The notes under the pieces: model-generated
The model's database searches: none
Seen by the model: only the letters and a program-made list of their open reading frames with translations
What the model was told of the DNA's origin: nothing
Assembly: GCF_000705555.1 (NCBI RefSeq)
Contig: NZ_JMQN01000048.1
Span: 62,001-126,000 of the forward strand
Origin: Marinobacterium lacunae
GTDB lineage: Bacteria; Pseudomonadota; Gammaproteobacteria; Pseudomonadales; Balneatricaceae
Direction: 5' to 3'
Length of the DNA: 64,000 bases
Part shown: positions 19,333-29,158 of the stretch, in pieces
Numbering within the stretch: the first letter of the stretch is position 1
How the letters are laid out: each line of letters opens with the position of its first letter
Made by a program: the position numbers and the translations under genes

Positions 19333-20634
19333 ATGAATATCAGGGTTGAAGCGGCGCGTGTTATCGAGCCATTACTGAACCAACGCGGCTCATTGAAGGC
19401 GGTTTTACCGCCTGCGCTCGAGCGCTGTCCGGCTCAGGACCGACCTCTGCTCCGGCAGCTCTGCTACGGCACGCTGCGTGATCTGTATCGGCTTGAAGCC
19501 ATATCGGCGGTATTACTCAAGCGCCCCTTCAAACCGCAGGACCGTGACCTTCAGGCCCTGTTGCTGGTCGGCCTCTATCAGCTGCGCAGTATGCGCATAC
19601 CGGCTCACGCCGCCGTTAGCGAAACTGTTCAGGGCACTCGCGATCTGCAAAAAGAGTGGGCGGGGAAACTCTTCAATGCCGTTTTACGCCGCTTCCAACG
19701 TGAGCAGGCCGATATCGAAACCCGTCTTGAGCACGATGAGCAGTTCCAATGGAACCACCCAAGCTGGATGATCGACAAGCTAAGGCACAACTGGCCGGAT
19801 CACTGGCAGTCGATCCTCAAGGCCAACGATATACAAGGCCCACTTACATTACGGGTAAATAAGCGCTTACTAACTCGAGATGAAGCGATCGACAAGCTTT
19901 CTCAAGAGGGGTTTGAAGCAACGCCCTGCACCCATTCACCACACGCGCTCACACTGTCAGAAGCGATCGATATTCATAAGTTGCCAGGCTTTGATCAGGG
20001 CTTTTTCAGCGTGCAGGACGAAGCTGCCCAGCTCGCCTGCGCCCTGCTTGATGCTCAGCCTGGCGAGCGCATTCTCGACGCCTGTGCAGCACCTGGCGGA
20101 AAGCTGTGTCACCTGCTTGAAACCCAACCCTCCCTGGCCGAGGTAATCGCCGTAGAGATGGAGCCTTCACGGCTGGAGCGCGTACGCGACAACCTTGAGC
20201 GCCTCAAGCTCTCCCACGAATGCGTGCTTCATCTCGGCGATGCCAGCGCCCATGACTGGTGGAACGGACGACCTTTCGACCGCATTCTCGTCGACGCGCC
20301 CTGCAGTGGCACCGGCGTCATACGCCGCAACCCTGACATTAAGCTGCTGCGTCGCAACGAGGATATTCTTGCGCTTGCCAATCTACAGCTCAGCATTCTT
20401 GAGAATCTTTGGGGCTTACTCGCGCCCGGCGGTCGGCTGGTGTACGCTACCTGTTCACTTTTTCCTCAGGAGAATGAGCGCATCGTGGAGCGCTTTGTTA
20501 AACTCCACGCCGACGCCCGGACGATTCCTGTACCGCTCTCCTGCGGTATTGAACGCCCATATGGACGCCAGCTGTTCCCTGTCGAGGGAGCACATGACGG
20601 TTTTTATTACGCCATTCTGACAAAGGACGCTTGA
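19333..20634 (+). CDS. rsmB: 16S rRNA m5C967 methyltransferase
   Basis: Methylates C967 of 16S rRNA. The start at the ATG at 19333 gives MNIRVEAARVIEPLL, a normal RsmB N-terminus; an in-frame start 48 bp upstream inside fmt is rejected. The 433-residue protein has an N-terminal NusB-like RNA-binding domain (to about 140) and a C-terminal SAM-dependent domain: LDACAAPGGK, and the two catalytic-loop cysteines in DAPCSGTGVIRRNPD and YATCSLFPQEN. Confidence 0.96.
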   Translation: MNIRVEAARVIEPLLNQRGSLKAVLPPALERCPAQDRPLLRQLCYGTLRDLYRLEAISAVLLKRPFKPQDRDLQALLLVGLYQLRSMRIPAHAAVSETVQGTRDLQKEWAGKLFNAVLRRFQREQADIETRLEHDEQFQWNHPSWMIDKLRHNWPDHWQSILKANDIQGPLTLRVNKRLLTRDEAIDKLSQEGFEATPCTHSPHALTLSEAIDIHKLPGFDQGFFSVQDEAAQLACALLDAQPGERILDACAAPGGKLCHLLETQPSLAEVIAVEMEPSRLERVRDNLERLKLSHECVLHLGDASAHDWWNGRPFDRILVDAPCSGTGVIRRNPDIKLLRRNEDILALANLQLSILENLWGLLAPGGRLVYATCSLFPQENERIVERFVKLHADARTIPVPLSCGIERPYGRQLFPVEGAHDGFYYAILTKDA

Positions 20635-20668
20635 CCACCCTACCGGTCAGCAACGACAGAGGCTTTGA

Positions 20669-22045
20669 ATGAAGATCATTATTCTGGGTGCTGGGCAGGT
20701 TGGCGGTTCGCTTGCCGACCATCTCGCCAATGAAGCCAATGATATTACCGTAGTCGATACCGATACCGGCCGCTTGCGCGAGCTGCAGGACCGACTGGAC
20801 ATTCGCACCGTTGAGGGCAAGGCCTCATACCCCAGCGTGCTGGATCAGGCCGGCGCACAGGACGCCGACATGCTCATCGCCGTGACCAACAGCGACGAGG
20901 TCAACATGATCGCCTGCCAAGTGGCACAGACGCTATTCAACGTACCGACCAAGATCGCTCGTGTACGTGAGCACGACTACCTGCAGAAAGACAAGGCGAT
21001 CTTCGACGCCAAAGCGATACCTGTCGACGTTCTTATCAGCCCTGAAGAGTTGGTGACCCTGCACATCAAACGCATGATCCAGCATCCAGGCGCGCTTCAG
21101 GTTCTCGATTTCGCCGGCGGCAAGGCCCAGTTGGTTGCTGTCAAAGCGTACTATGGCGGGCCGCTCGTCGGGCGAGAGATCGCCTACCTGCGCTCACATA
21201 TGCCCAATGTCGATACCCGTGTTGCCGCCATATTCCGTCAGGATCGGCCAATCATTCCCAAAGGCGATACCGTTATCGAGGCAGACGACGAAGTGTTCTT
21301 CATTGCCGCACAACGCGACATACGTGCGGTCATGAGTGAGCTGCGCAAGCTCGATACACCCTACAAACGGATCATCATCGCAGGCGGCGGTAACATAGGC
21401 GCACGCCTGGCGAGCACCATCGAAAATCAGTTCCAGGTCAAGATCATCGAGCGTAACATCACCCGATGTAACCTGCTCGCCCGCAATCTCGACAACACCA
21501 TTGTGCTGCACGGCAGCGCGTCGGACAGAGAACTGCTGCTGGAAGAGAATATCGAAGACACCGACGTTTTCTGCGCGCTCACCAACGACGACGAGGCCAA
21601 CATCATGGCGTCGATGCTCGCCAAACGCCTCGGCGCCCGCACCGTCATGACACTGATCAACAACCCTGCATACGTTGATCTTGTTCAGGGTGGCGTGATC
21701 GATATCGCCATCTCTCCGCAGCAGACAACCATAGGCGCTCTTCTGACGCACGTGCGACGCGGTGACGTAGCGGCCGTACATTCGCTGCGGCGCGGCGCTG
21801 CCGAGGCGCTTGAAGCGGTAGCGCACGGCGATCCGCGCAGCTCCAAGGTTGTAGGTCGCACCATTGAAGAGATTGCGCTGCCGCCGGGCACAACCATCGG
21901 CGCAATCGTACGCAAGGACGAGGTCCTTATTGCGCATGACGACGTTGTCGTCGAGAACGGTGATCATGTCATCCTGTTCCTGGTCGACAACCGCCGCATA
22001 AACGATGTTGAACGCCTCTTCCAAGTGGGCCTGACGTTCTTCTAA
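20669..22045 (+). CDS. trkA: Trk potassium uptake regulatory subunit TrkA
   Basis: Cytoplasmic NAD(H)/ATP-binding regulator of the Trk K+ channel. The 458-residue protein has two RCK modules: the first starts [16 protein letters not shown], the second has [14 protein letters not shown] near residue 232. It is followed 31 bp later by trkH, so channel and regulator form one operon with rsmB and fmt upstream. Confidence 0.96.
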   Translation: MKIIILGAGQVGGSLADHLANEANDITVVDTDTGRLRELQDRLDIRTVEGKASYPSVLDQAGAQDADMLIAVTNSDEVNMIACQVAQTLFNVPTKIARVREHDYLQKDKAIFDAKAIPVDVLISPEELVTLHIKRMIQHPGALQVLDFAGGKAQLVAVKAYYGGPLVGREIAYLRSHMPNVDTRVAAIFRQDRPIIPKGDTVIEADDEVFFIAAQRDIRAVMSELRKLDTPYKRIIIAGGGNIGARLASTIENQFQVKIIERNITRCNLLARNLDNTIVLHGSASDRELLLEENIEDTDVFCALTNDDEANIMASMLAKRLGARTVMTLINNPAYVDLVQGGVIDIAISPQQTTIGALLTHVRRGDVAAVHSLRRGAAEALEAVAHGDPRSSKVVGRTIEEIALPPGTTIGAIVRKDEVLIAHDDVVVENGDHVILFLVDNRRINDVERLFQVGLTFF

Positions 22046-22076
22046 CCGGTATCTGCGCCAGCAACGGATCTAAAGC

Positions 22077-23525
22077 ATGCATTTTAAAGTGATATGTCGC
22101 ATCCTCGGTATTCTGCTGATGATATTCAGCATCACCCAGATACCTCCGATGCTGGTATCCCTCTACTATAACGATGGTGCTGTTCATGCATTTGCCGTCG
22201 CATTCGCCATCACGCTCCTTACCGGCTTTGTGATCTGGATACCGGTTTTCAATGTTCGACAGGACCTGCGCACACGCGATGGCTTTCTGATTACTGTACT
22301 TTTCTGGAGCGTTCTAGCAGCGGCCGGTTCATTACCACTGCAGCTATCAGAGTCGCCACACCTAAGCTTTACCGATGCGATATTCGAGTCACTCTCCGGG
22401 CTGACCACCACCGGCGCTACCGTCATGACCGGACTGGACACCTTGCCGAAGTCACTCCTCTACTATCGGCAGCAGCTACAATGGTTCGGCGGCATGGGCA
22501 TCATCGTGCTGGCAGTTGCCATCCTGCCGATGCTTGGCATCGGGGGCATGCAGTTGTACCGCGCAGAGACGCCCGGACCTGTAAAAGACTCAAAGCTGAC
22601 TCCACGCATCACCGAAACCGCGAAGGCGCTCTGGTACATTTACCTATCACTCACAGTGGTGTGCGCACTGGGTTATTGGGCGGCTGGCATGACACTGTTC
22701 GATGCCATAGGGCATAGCTTCTCAACGGTGGCCATCGGCGGCTTTTCGACACATGATGCCAGCATGGCCTACTTCGACAGCCCCCTGATCGAAGCGATCT
22801 GCATCTTCTTCATGATTGTGTCTGGCGTTAACTTCGGCCTGCACTTTTTCGCCTGGCGCCAACGAACGCTGCTCCACTATCTGAAGGATCCGGAGTTCAA
22901 GTTCTATCTCGTTTTACTCGGCAGCATTACCGCCTTCGCTTTCATATCGTTGATCCTGACAGGCGCATTCGAACCACTGGACAGCCTGCGCAAGTCGGCA
23001 TTTATGGTGGTTTCCATCGCTACCACCACTGGCTTTACAACGTCCGATTTTTCACACTGGCCATCCATGTTGCCGTTCCTGCTTTTTGTCGCGGCATTTG
23101 CCGGGGGCTGCGCAGGTTCTACCGGCGGCGGCATGAAAGTCATTCGCATACTGTTGATCCTCAAACAGGGGCACCGTGAGATCCTGCGACTGATCCATCC
23201 CAGCGCCATCATCCCCGTCAAGCTCGGTCGCAGGGCGATCGGGGACAACGTTCTGGAAGCGGTCTGGGGATTCTTCTCGGTTTATCTGCTGGTGTTTGTG
23301 ATCATGCTGATCGGGTTACTCGCGGTAGGACTCGATCAAGTCACCGCTTGGTCAGCCGTGGGCGCGACGTTGAACAACCTCGGCCCGGGGCTTGGGGGCG
23401 TCGCCTTACACTATGGCGACCTGAATGACTCGGCAAAGTGGATTCTCTGCCTGGCCATGCTGCTGGGACGACTCGAAGTTTTCACCCTGCTCGTACTCTT
23501 TTCACCGGCATTCTGGCGCCGATAA
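22077..23525 (+). CDS. trkH: Trk potassium uptake channel subunit TrkH
   Basis: Membrane K+-translocating subunit of the Trk system, 482 residues. It has about ten membrane segments with the four selectivity-filter loops, seen as SLSGLTTTGATVM, HSFSTVAIGGFSTHD, SIATTTGFTTSDF and GATLNNLGPGLGG. The SSTGG-like GGCAGSTGGGMKVIR segment is also present. It pairs with trkA immediately upstream. Confidence 0.95.
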   Translation: MHFKVICRILGILLMIFSITQIPPMLVSLYYNDGAVHAFAVAFAITLLTGFVIWIPVFNVRQDLRTRDGFLITVLFWSVLAAAGSLPLQLSESPHLSFTDAIFESLSGLTTTGATVMTGLDTLPKSLLYYRQQLQWFGGMGIIVLAVAILPMLGIGGMQLYRAETPGPVKDSKLTPRITETAKALWYIYLSLTVVCALGYWAAGMTLFDAIGHSFSTVAIGGFSTHDASMAYFDSPLIEAICIFFMIVSGVNFGLHFFAWRQRTLLHYLKDPEFKFYLVLLGSITAFAFISLILTGAFEPLDSLRKSAFMVVSIATTTGFTTSDFSHWPSMLPFLLFVAAFAGGCAGSTGGGMKVIRILLILKQGHREILRLIHPSAIIPVKLGRRAIGDNVLEAVWGFFSVYLLVFVIMLIGLLAVGLDQVTAWSAVGATLNNLGPGLGGVALHYGDLNDSAKWILCLAMLLGRLEVFTLLVLFSPAFWRR

Positions 23526-23539
23526 TAATATCTGAGCCG

Positions 23540-24463
23540 TTAGCGCTTCATCCGCTTATAAGGCCCCTTGGACCGGTCTTCCCGTGTATTGAAGCGCTTG
23601 TACTCCCACTGGTACTGCTCGGGACACTCATTTACACAACGCTCGATACTGGCATTCATGGCTGTCGCTGCCTCTACCAGATCTTTACTGCCCACACCGG
23701 GTTCAGCCGCCGAAAACCTTAATTCGTACCCTTCGCCGTCAGGCAGGCGCTTACCGTACCCGCAGAACACTTTCACGCCCGTTTGGGCGGCCAGTTGAGG
23801 CAGGAGCTTCATGGTCAGCGCGGGTTCGCCAAAGAATGGTGCATAGACACCCCCGCTTCTTTCAGGCTCCTGATCGGGCAGGATACCGACAAGCCCTCCC
23901 TTGCGCAGCGCCTTCATGACCATGCGCACGCCCTTGGCATCTGCCGGCGCCATTTGCGAACCCAATCGTGCGCGGCGCTTCAGTATCAGGTTATTCAGCA
24001 CTTTGTACTTTGGAGGCTTATACATCGCCGTAACCGGATAGTGCTTCGCTAGATACAGGTTCATCACTTCCCAGTTGCCTAGATGCGGCGCAATCAGCAG
24101 GATACCTCGGCCAGCGCTCAACTCTTCGGCAATCAGCTCTTCGCCGACCACATTTTTGACGGTTTTAAGCGCTCTAGTCGGAGACCAGAACCAGGACATC
24201 CCCGTTTCGGCCAACGAACACCCCGTATGTTCGAGACTTTTCTGGAGCAGTGTTTCACGTGAAACATCATCCAGATTCGGAAAACAAATATCGAGATTGG
24301 TACGGGTTACCGCGTAAAGGCTTTGAGCTTCCCCCTTGCGATACACGCGACGCCCGAGCCAACGACCCAGCGCCTGAGCACTTCGAAGCGGCAGCAGAGA
24401 AACGATAGCCATGGCGCCAATCGCGGGTAAAACCTTGAGATCTTTCAAAGCAGCTCCAATCAC
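23540..24463 (-). CDS. Lipid A / lysophospholipid acyltransferase (LpxL/HtrB-like)
   Basis: An inner-membrane acyltransferase of the LpxL/LpxM superfamily, 307 residues, with an N-terminal membrane anchor. The catalytic HX4E motif is HLGNWE near residue 129, followed by YKPPKYKVLNNLILKRR and LPDQEP, both family blocks. Its position next to glyQ matches Pseudomonas PA0011. Acyl donor and acceptor cannot be assigned. A perfect parS site lies inside the coding sequence at 24251-24266. Confidence 0.88.
   Translation of the reverse strand: MIGAALKDLKVLPAIGAMAIVSLLPLRSAQALGRWLGRRVYRKGEAQSLYAVTRTNLDICFPNLDDVSRETLLQKSLEHTGCSLAETGMSWFWSPTRALKTVKNVVGEELIAEELSAGRGILLIAPHLGNWEVMNLYLAKHYPVTAMYKPPKYKVLNNLILKRRARLGSQMAPADAKGVRMVMKALRKGGLVGILPDQEPERSGGVYAPFFGEPALTMKLLPQLAAQTGVKVFCGYGKRLPDGEGYELRFSAAEPGVGSKDLVEAATAMNASIERCVNECPEQYQWEYKRFNTREDRSKGPYKRMKR
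24251..24266. other. parS centromere site (perfect 16-mer)
   Basis: TGTTTCACGTGAAACA is an exact match to the bacterial ParB-binding parS palindrome. It lies in the acyltransferase coding sequence, where it encodes part of DVSRET. Origin-proximal parS sites inside genes are normal for Pseudomonas-type chromosomes. Confidence 0.93.
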
Positions 24464-24596
24464 ATCCGTAAAGACGAGCCATTATAAACCGCATGCCTGA
24501 CCTTCCAAGTCCCGCGAAGTACGCTCAAAGCGATCATTTCAACGATTATCCATCCCGAACCCGTTTCTATGGAGCCACTAACCATCGTCGATCATG

Positions 24597-24602
24597 TATA
24601 AT
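24597..24602 (+). promoter_or_regulatory. Candidate -10 element for glyQS
   Basis: A perfect TATAAT occurs 42 bp before the chosen glyQ start. No good -35 hexamer is seen at 17 bp spacing. If functional, transcription would begin near 24609, which rules out the in-frame ATG at 24594 as translation start. Confidence 0.4.
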
Positions 24603-24644
24603 TCGGGCCTAATTTTGTCCACTTCGAACTCAATGGTGATTTCC

Positions 24645-25607
24645 GTGACTGACAAGGTGAATCCAGACGTTAGCACTTTCCAGGGACTGATCCTCGCCCT
24701 CCAGCAGTATTGGGCCGAGCAGGGCTGCGTCATCGTTCAGCCGCTGGACCTAGAGGTCGGTGCCGGAACCTTCCACCCGGCCACATTCCTGCGTGCTATC
24801 GGGCCCGAGCGTTGGCGCTCTGCCTATGTTCAGCCCAGCCGCCGCCCTACTGACGGGCGCTACGGCGAAAACCCAAACCGCCTTCAGCATTACTATCAGT
24901 TTCAGGTTGTCCTGAAGCCCAACCCCGACAACTTCCAGGAACTGTATCTCGGATCCCTCGAGCGTATCGGCATCGACCCACTGGTCCACGACATCCGCTT
25001 TGTAGAAGACAACTGGGAATCGCCGACACTCGGCGCCTGGGGCCTCGGATGGGAGATCTGGCTGAATGGCATGGAGGTAACCCAGTTCACCTACTTCCAG
25101 CAGGCAGGCGGCCTTGAGTGCTACCCGGTGACCGGCGAGATCACGTACGGTCTCGAGCGTATCGCGATGTACATCCAGAAAGTAGAAAGCGTGTACGACC
25201 TTGTTTGGTCACGCAGTCCGGACGGTACGATCGTTACCTACGGTGACGTCTACCACCAGAACGAAGTGGAGCAGTCTACGTACAATTTTGAGCACGCCGA
25301 CGTCGACACGCTGTTTGGTAACTTCGACTACCACGAGCGCGAGTGCAACAAGCTTCTGACGCTTGAAAAACCACTGCCGCTGCCGGCCTATGAGCACGTA
25401 CTCAAAGCATCACACACATTTAACCTGCTCGACGCGCGGCATGCGATTTCGGTTACCGAACGCCAACGCTATATTCTGCGTGTCCGCACACTTGCCCGTG
25501 AGGTTGCCCACGCCTATTTCAATGCGCGTAAGGCACTAGGATTCCCGCTAGCAGACCCGGCACTGAGAGACGAGGTTATTGCTGCCAGCCAGGAGGAGAA
25601 GCGCTAA
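24645..25607 (+). CDS. glyQ: Glycyl-tRNA synthetase alpha subunit
   Basis: Catalytic alpha subunit of the heterotetrameric glycyl-tRNA synthetase. I prefer the GTG at 24645 (320 residues), which has a GGTGA Shine-Dalgarno and leaves about ten residues before the conserved [18 protein letters not shown] start, as in Pseudomonas. ATGs at 24594 and 24633 are in frame but lack support. Class II synthetase motifs are clear ([47 protein letters not shown]). Its stop overlaps the glyS start by one base. Confidence 0.95.
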   Translation: MTDKVNPDVSTFQGLILALQQYWAEQGCVIVQPLDLEVGAGTFHPATFLRAIGPERWRSAYVQPSRRPTDGRYGENPNRLQHYYQFQVVLKPNPDNFQELYLGSLERIGIDPLVHDIRFVEDNWESPTLGAWGLGWEIWLNGMEVTQFTYFQQAGGLECYPVTGEITYGLERIAMYIQKVESVYDLVWSRSPDGTIVTYGDVYHQNEVEQSTYNFEHADVDTLFGNFDYHERECNKLLTLEKPLPLPAYEHVLKASHTFNLLDARHAISVTERQRYILRVRTLAREVAHAYFNARKALGFPLADPALRDEVIAASQEEKR

Positions 25608-27679
25608 TGTCTGCCAAGGATTTCCTGTTTGAGCTCGGCACCGAAGAGCTCCCACCAAAGGCATTAAAATCACTTTCGGCCGCACTCGAACAAGAAGTTC
25701 GAAGCGGTCTGATCGCACTGCTCGGTGAAGACGCGCTCGACGCGACCGGGTTCATTTCCTATGCCGCCCCCCGACGTCTGGCGCTGCTTGTCACCGATCT
25801 CAATACAGAGGTTGCTGAAAGCCGGACGCTAATCCAAGGACCGCCAGCCTCCATCGCGTACGACAAGGAAGGCAATCCGAGCAAGGCCCTCGAAGGCTTC
25901 GCACGGAAGTGCGGCACAAGCATCGATCAGCTGACAGAAGTGGATGGAAAGATCAGTTTCGCGCAGACCAATCCGGCTCAGCCCGTCGCACCGCTCCTGC
26001 CGGAGATTGTCGCTGCCGCACTCGATAAGCTCCCGATTCCAAAGCGCATGCGCTGGGGCGCTTCACGCAACGAGTTCGTCCGCCCTGTAAAATGGGTTGT
26101 TATGCTTTTCGGCGACGAAGTCATCCCCTGCGAAATTCTTGGCCACAAAGCCGGTCGCCACACCCGCGGACACCGTTTCCACTATAACGAGCAGATCGAA
26201 ATATTCGCCGGTCGTGATTACGCCTCGCTGTTGAAAGAGAAAGGCAAGGTGCTGGCCGACTTCGACGAAAGACGGGGCTTGATTCAAAGCCAACTGCTGG
26301 CCGAAGCCAATCGCGTCGGTGGAAACGTTGTAATCGAAGACAGCCTGCTCGACGAGGTTACGGCGCTGAACGAATGGCCGGTTGCGCTTACAGGCCGGTT
26401 TGAAGAGCGCTTCCTGGAAGTACCCGCTCAGGCTCTAATTTCAACCATGGCGGACAACCAGAAGTATTTCCATCTACTGGATGGAAATGGCGCACTGATG
26501 CCCTACTTCATTACGGTCGCCAACATCGAGTCGCGTGACCCTCAGCAGGTCATCGAAGGCAACGAAAAGGTCATCAGGCCCCGCCTTTCCGACGCTGCAT
26601 TCTTTTTCGAAACCGACAAGAAGCGCACACTCGATTCACGTATCGACTCGCTCAAGAAAATCGTCTTCCAGAAAGATCTGGGTACCGTCTATGACAAGAC
26701 CGTGCGCATTGCGGGCCTGGCACGGATTGTCGCCGACGCCATTGGCGGCGATGCCGATCAGGCTGAGCGTGCTGGCATGCTGTGCAAAACCGACCTCACA
26801 TCAGAGATGGTGCTGGAGTTTCCGGAACTACAGGGCCTGATGGGCTATCACTACGCCACCCATGATGGCGAGGCTGCCGAAGTCGCACTGGCCCAGAATG
26901 AGCACTACATGCCCCGGTTCCACGGTGACGAACTGCCACAAAGCCGCACCGGTATCGCCGTTGCCGTTGCCGACCGCATCGATACACTCACCGGTCTGTT
27001 TGGCATCAACCAGCCACCTACCGGCTCCAAAGACCCCTTCGCGCTACGCCGCGCAACACTCGGCGTTCTGCGCATCATTGTGGAGAGCGATCTTCAGATT
27101 GATCTGAAGACCCTGCTCGAGGCCGCCGCAGCACAGTATGGCAACCTGCCCGCTCAGGACACTGTCGTGAACCAGGTGCTTGAGTTTATGCTCGAGCGCT
27201 TCCGCGCATGGTATGAGGAGCGCGGTATCAGCGTCGATAACTACCTTGCCGTTCATGCACTGCGCCCAACCAAGCCGCTTGATTTCGATCGCCGCGTTCG
27301 TGCGGTGGCACATTTCCGTGCACTGGCTGAAGCGGCTTCACTAGCAGCCGCTAACAAACGTGTCAGCAATATTCTGAGCAAGCATGAAGGCCAGGTTAGC
27401 ACCGAGGTTGACCAGTCTCTGCTAACAGATGCTGCTGAGCAGGCACTGGCCGTCCAGGTCAGCAAACTTGAAGTGGAACTCCAGCCCCTGTTCGCGGAGG
27501 GCGCTTATGAACAGGCGCTTGAAGCACTGGCTCAACTCCAGGCGCCTGTCGACCGTTTCTTTGAGGATGTCATGGTAATGGCGGATGATGAAGCGGTACG
27601 CAACAACCGCCTAGCGCTTCTGCAGCGCCTCAGGAACCTCTTCCTGGGTGTCGCCGACATCTCACTGATCGCCTCCTGA
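25607..27679 (+). CDS. glyS: Glycyl-tRNA synthetase beta subunit
   Basis: The tRNA-binding beta subunit, 690 residues, full length. It starts KDFLFELGTEELPPKAL, the family N-terminus, and contains KRMRWG, FVRPVKW and ISTMADNQKYF blocks, with an anticodon-binding domain at the C-terminus. Its ATG overlaps the glyQ stop (TAATG). A perfect intrinsic terminator follows. Confidence 0.97.
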   Translation: MSAKDFLFELGTEELPPKALKSLSAALEQEVRSGLIALLGEDALDATGFISYAAPRRLALLVTDLNTEVAESRTLIQGPPASIAYDKEGNPSKALEGFARKCGTSIDQLTEVDGKISFAQTNPAQPVAPLLPEIVAAALDKLPIPKRMRWGASRNEFVRPVKWVVMLFGDEVIPCEILGHKAGRHTRGHRFHYNEQIEIFAGRDYASLLKEKGKVLADFDERRGLIQSQLLAEANRVGGNVVIEDSLLDEVTALNEWPVALTGRFEERFLEVPAQALISTMADNQKYFHLLDGNGALMPYFITVANIESRDPQQVIEGNEKVIRPRLSDAAFFFETDKKRTLDSRIDSLKKIVFQKDLGTVYDKTVRIAGLARIVADAIGGDADQAERAGMLCKTDLTSEMVLEFPELQGLMGYHYATHDGEAAEVALAQNEHYMPRFHGDELPQSRTGIAVAVADRIDTLTGLFGINQPPTGSKDPFALRRATLGVLRIIVESDLQIDLKTLLEAAAAQYGNLPAQDTVVNQVLEFMLERFRAWYEERGISVDNYLAVHALRPTKPLDFDRRVRAVAHFRALAEAASLAAANKRVSNILSKHEGQVSTEVDQSLLTDAAEQALAVQVSKLEVELQPLFAEGAYEQALEALAQLQAPVDRFFEDVMVMADDEAVRNNRLALLQRLRNLFLGVADISLIAS

Positions 27680-27708
27680 TCCTCCTATCCGAGACAGTCA
27701 GTACACAT

Positions 27709-27735
27709 AAAAAAACGCCCCTCGGGGCGTTTTTT
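27709..27735. terminator. Bidirectional intrinsic terminator after glyS
   Basis: A perfect 6-bp GC stem (CGCCCC / GGGGCG) with a TC loop, flanked by A7 on the left and T6 on the right, so it can act on glyS and on leftward transcripts from the symporter gene. Confidence 0.9.
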
Positions 27736-27787
27736 ATTTCTCTCTGCGCTAGGCTGGATTGCGCCTATCACAGCACGATAGCAGGCG

Positions 27788-27803
27788 CGTTCCACGTGGA
27801 ACA
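27788..27803. other. parS-like centromere site
   Basis: The 16-mer CGTTCCACGTGGAACA matches the parS variant TGTTCCACGTGGAACA at 15 positions. It lies in the gap between the convergent glyS and symporter genes and belongs to a set with the sites at 24251 and 34132. Confidence 0.8.
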
Positions 27804-27832
27804 TTTTCACGGGCGCGAGCCTACCTGGGCAG

Positions 27833-29116
27833 TTAGCCGAACTCGGTCTCTTTGGCACTCCCCCCAATACGGTCGTAAATTGTGGTATCCAGCTCACCTT
27901 CGCTCTTGCCCACCAATACCGAGACCGCCAAGTCACCACAGACATTCACACTGGTACGCGCCATATCCAGAATGCGGTCGATACCCGCGACGATCGCCAG
28001 CCCCTCCATGGGAAGGCCTACGGTAGTCAGCACAAGCGACAGCATTATCAGCCCGGCCCCCGGGACACCGGCGGTCCCGATCGACGCCAGGGTCGACGTC
28101 ATGATGATCAGCAGATAGTCAGATAATTCCAGGTCGATCCCAAACGCCTGGGCGATGAACAGCGCGCACACACCCTGGTACAACGCCGTTCCATCCATGT
28201 TGATAGTGGCGCCCAAGGGCAATACAAAGCTGGAGATTCCCTTCGAGACACCCAACTCTTGTTGGGCCGCCTTTATCGTTGCCGGAAGCGTGCCTGAGCT
28301 GCTGGTCGTAGTGAAAGCAACCGCTGCCGGGTTAACCAGTCCCTTGAGGTATCGCACGGGATTCAAACGACCAATAAGGCTGATCATGCCGGTATAGACC
28401 ACCAGCACGTGAATGACACAGCACAGGTAGACCACGGCGATCACTTTAATCAGCGGCAGCAGTATCTCAATTCCGTATTTGCCCGCAACCCATGCCATCA
28501 GGCCGAAGACACCGTAAGGCGCAAGCTTCATGACCAGCTCCGTCATCTTGTACATCGCCTCAGCCAGACTCTCGAACATAGCCACCGCCGGCCGTCCCTT
28601 ATCACCGCAGAGGTTAAGCGCAATACCCAGTCCCAGCGCGAACACAATGATCTGCAGAATATTGCCGGCCGCCAGCGCGCTGATAGGGTTCTTGGGAATC
28701 ATATCAAGCAGCGTCTGCACCATCGCAGGCGCCTCCTTGGCGGCGATAGCACCATCGCTGGCCACCATATTAACGCCTTCGCCCGGCATGAAAACCGAAC
28801 CCATGCCCAAGCCAATCGTGATCGCCACCGCAGTAGTTGCCATGTATAGCACCAGTGATTTCAATCCAATGCGACCCAATTGACGGGTATCCTGCATCGA
28901 TGTCACACCCACTACCAGCGAGCAGAATACGAGGGGCACGATAAGCATTTTGATCGCATTGACGAACAGCGTACCCAAAGGCTTAAGCAACTCAGCGTCA
29001 GGCCCCATCACGATGCCGACCAGCATACCCAGAGCCATCCCTATCAGAATCTTTTTCCACAGTGCCAGATTTCGCCAGAATCCAGAGCGGTTTTGCTCCA
29101 TAGTCGCGTCGATCAT
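27833..29116 (-). CDS. Dicarboxylate/amino acid:cation symporter (DAACS, GltP/DctA-like)
   Basis: A 427-residue inner-membrane symporter of the DAACS family, which imports C4-dicarboxylates or acidic amino acids with Na+ or H+. Family motifs are SSSGTLPATIKAA (the serine-rich re-entrant loop) and GATINMDGTALYQ near residue 300, plus TLASIGTAGVPGAG. The substrate is not decided by these. It lies 42 bp downstream of aspartase on the same strand, so import of aspartate, fumarate or malate for or from the aspartase reaction is likely. Confidence 0.9.
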   Translation of the reverse strand: MIDATMEQNRSGFWRNLALWKKILIGMALGMLVGIVMGPDAELLKPLGTLFVNAIKMLIVPLVFCSLVVGVTSMQDTRQLGRIGLKSLVLYMATTAVAITIGLGMGSVFMPGEGVNMVASDGAIAAKEAPAMVQTLLDMIPKNPISALAAGNILQIIVFALGLGIALNLCGDKGRPAVAMFESLAEAMYKMTELVMKLAPYGVFGLMAWVAGKYGIEILLPLIKVIAVVYLCCVIHVLVVYTGMISLIGRLNPVRYLKGLVNPAAVAFTTTSSSGTLPATIKAAQQELGVSKGISSFVLPLGATINMDGTALYQGVCALFIAQAFGIDLELSDYLLIIMTSTLASIGTAGVPGAGLIMLSLVLTTVGLPMEGLAIVAGIDRILDMARTSVNVCGDLAVSVLVGKSEGELDTTIYDRIGGSAKETEFG

Positions 29117-29158
29117 CTCGTTATCCTCTTTGTTGTTATCTTCAAATCGTCAGGCCGC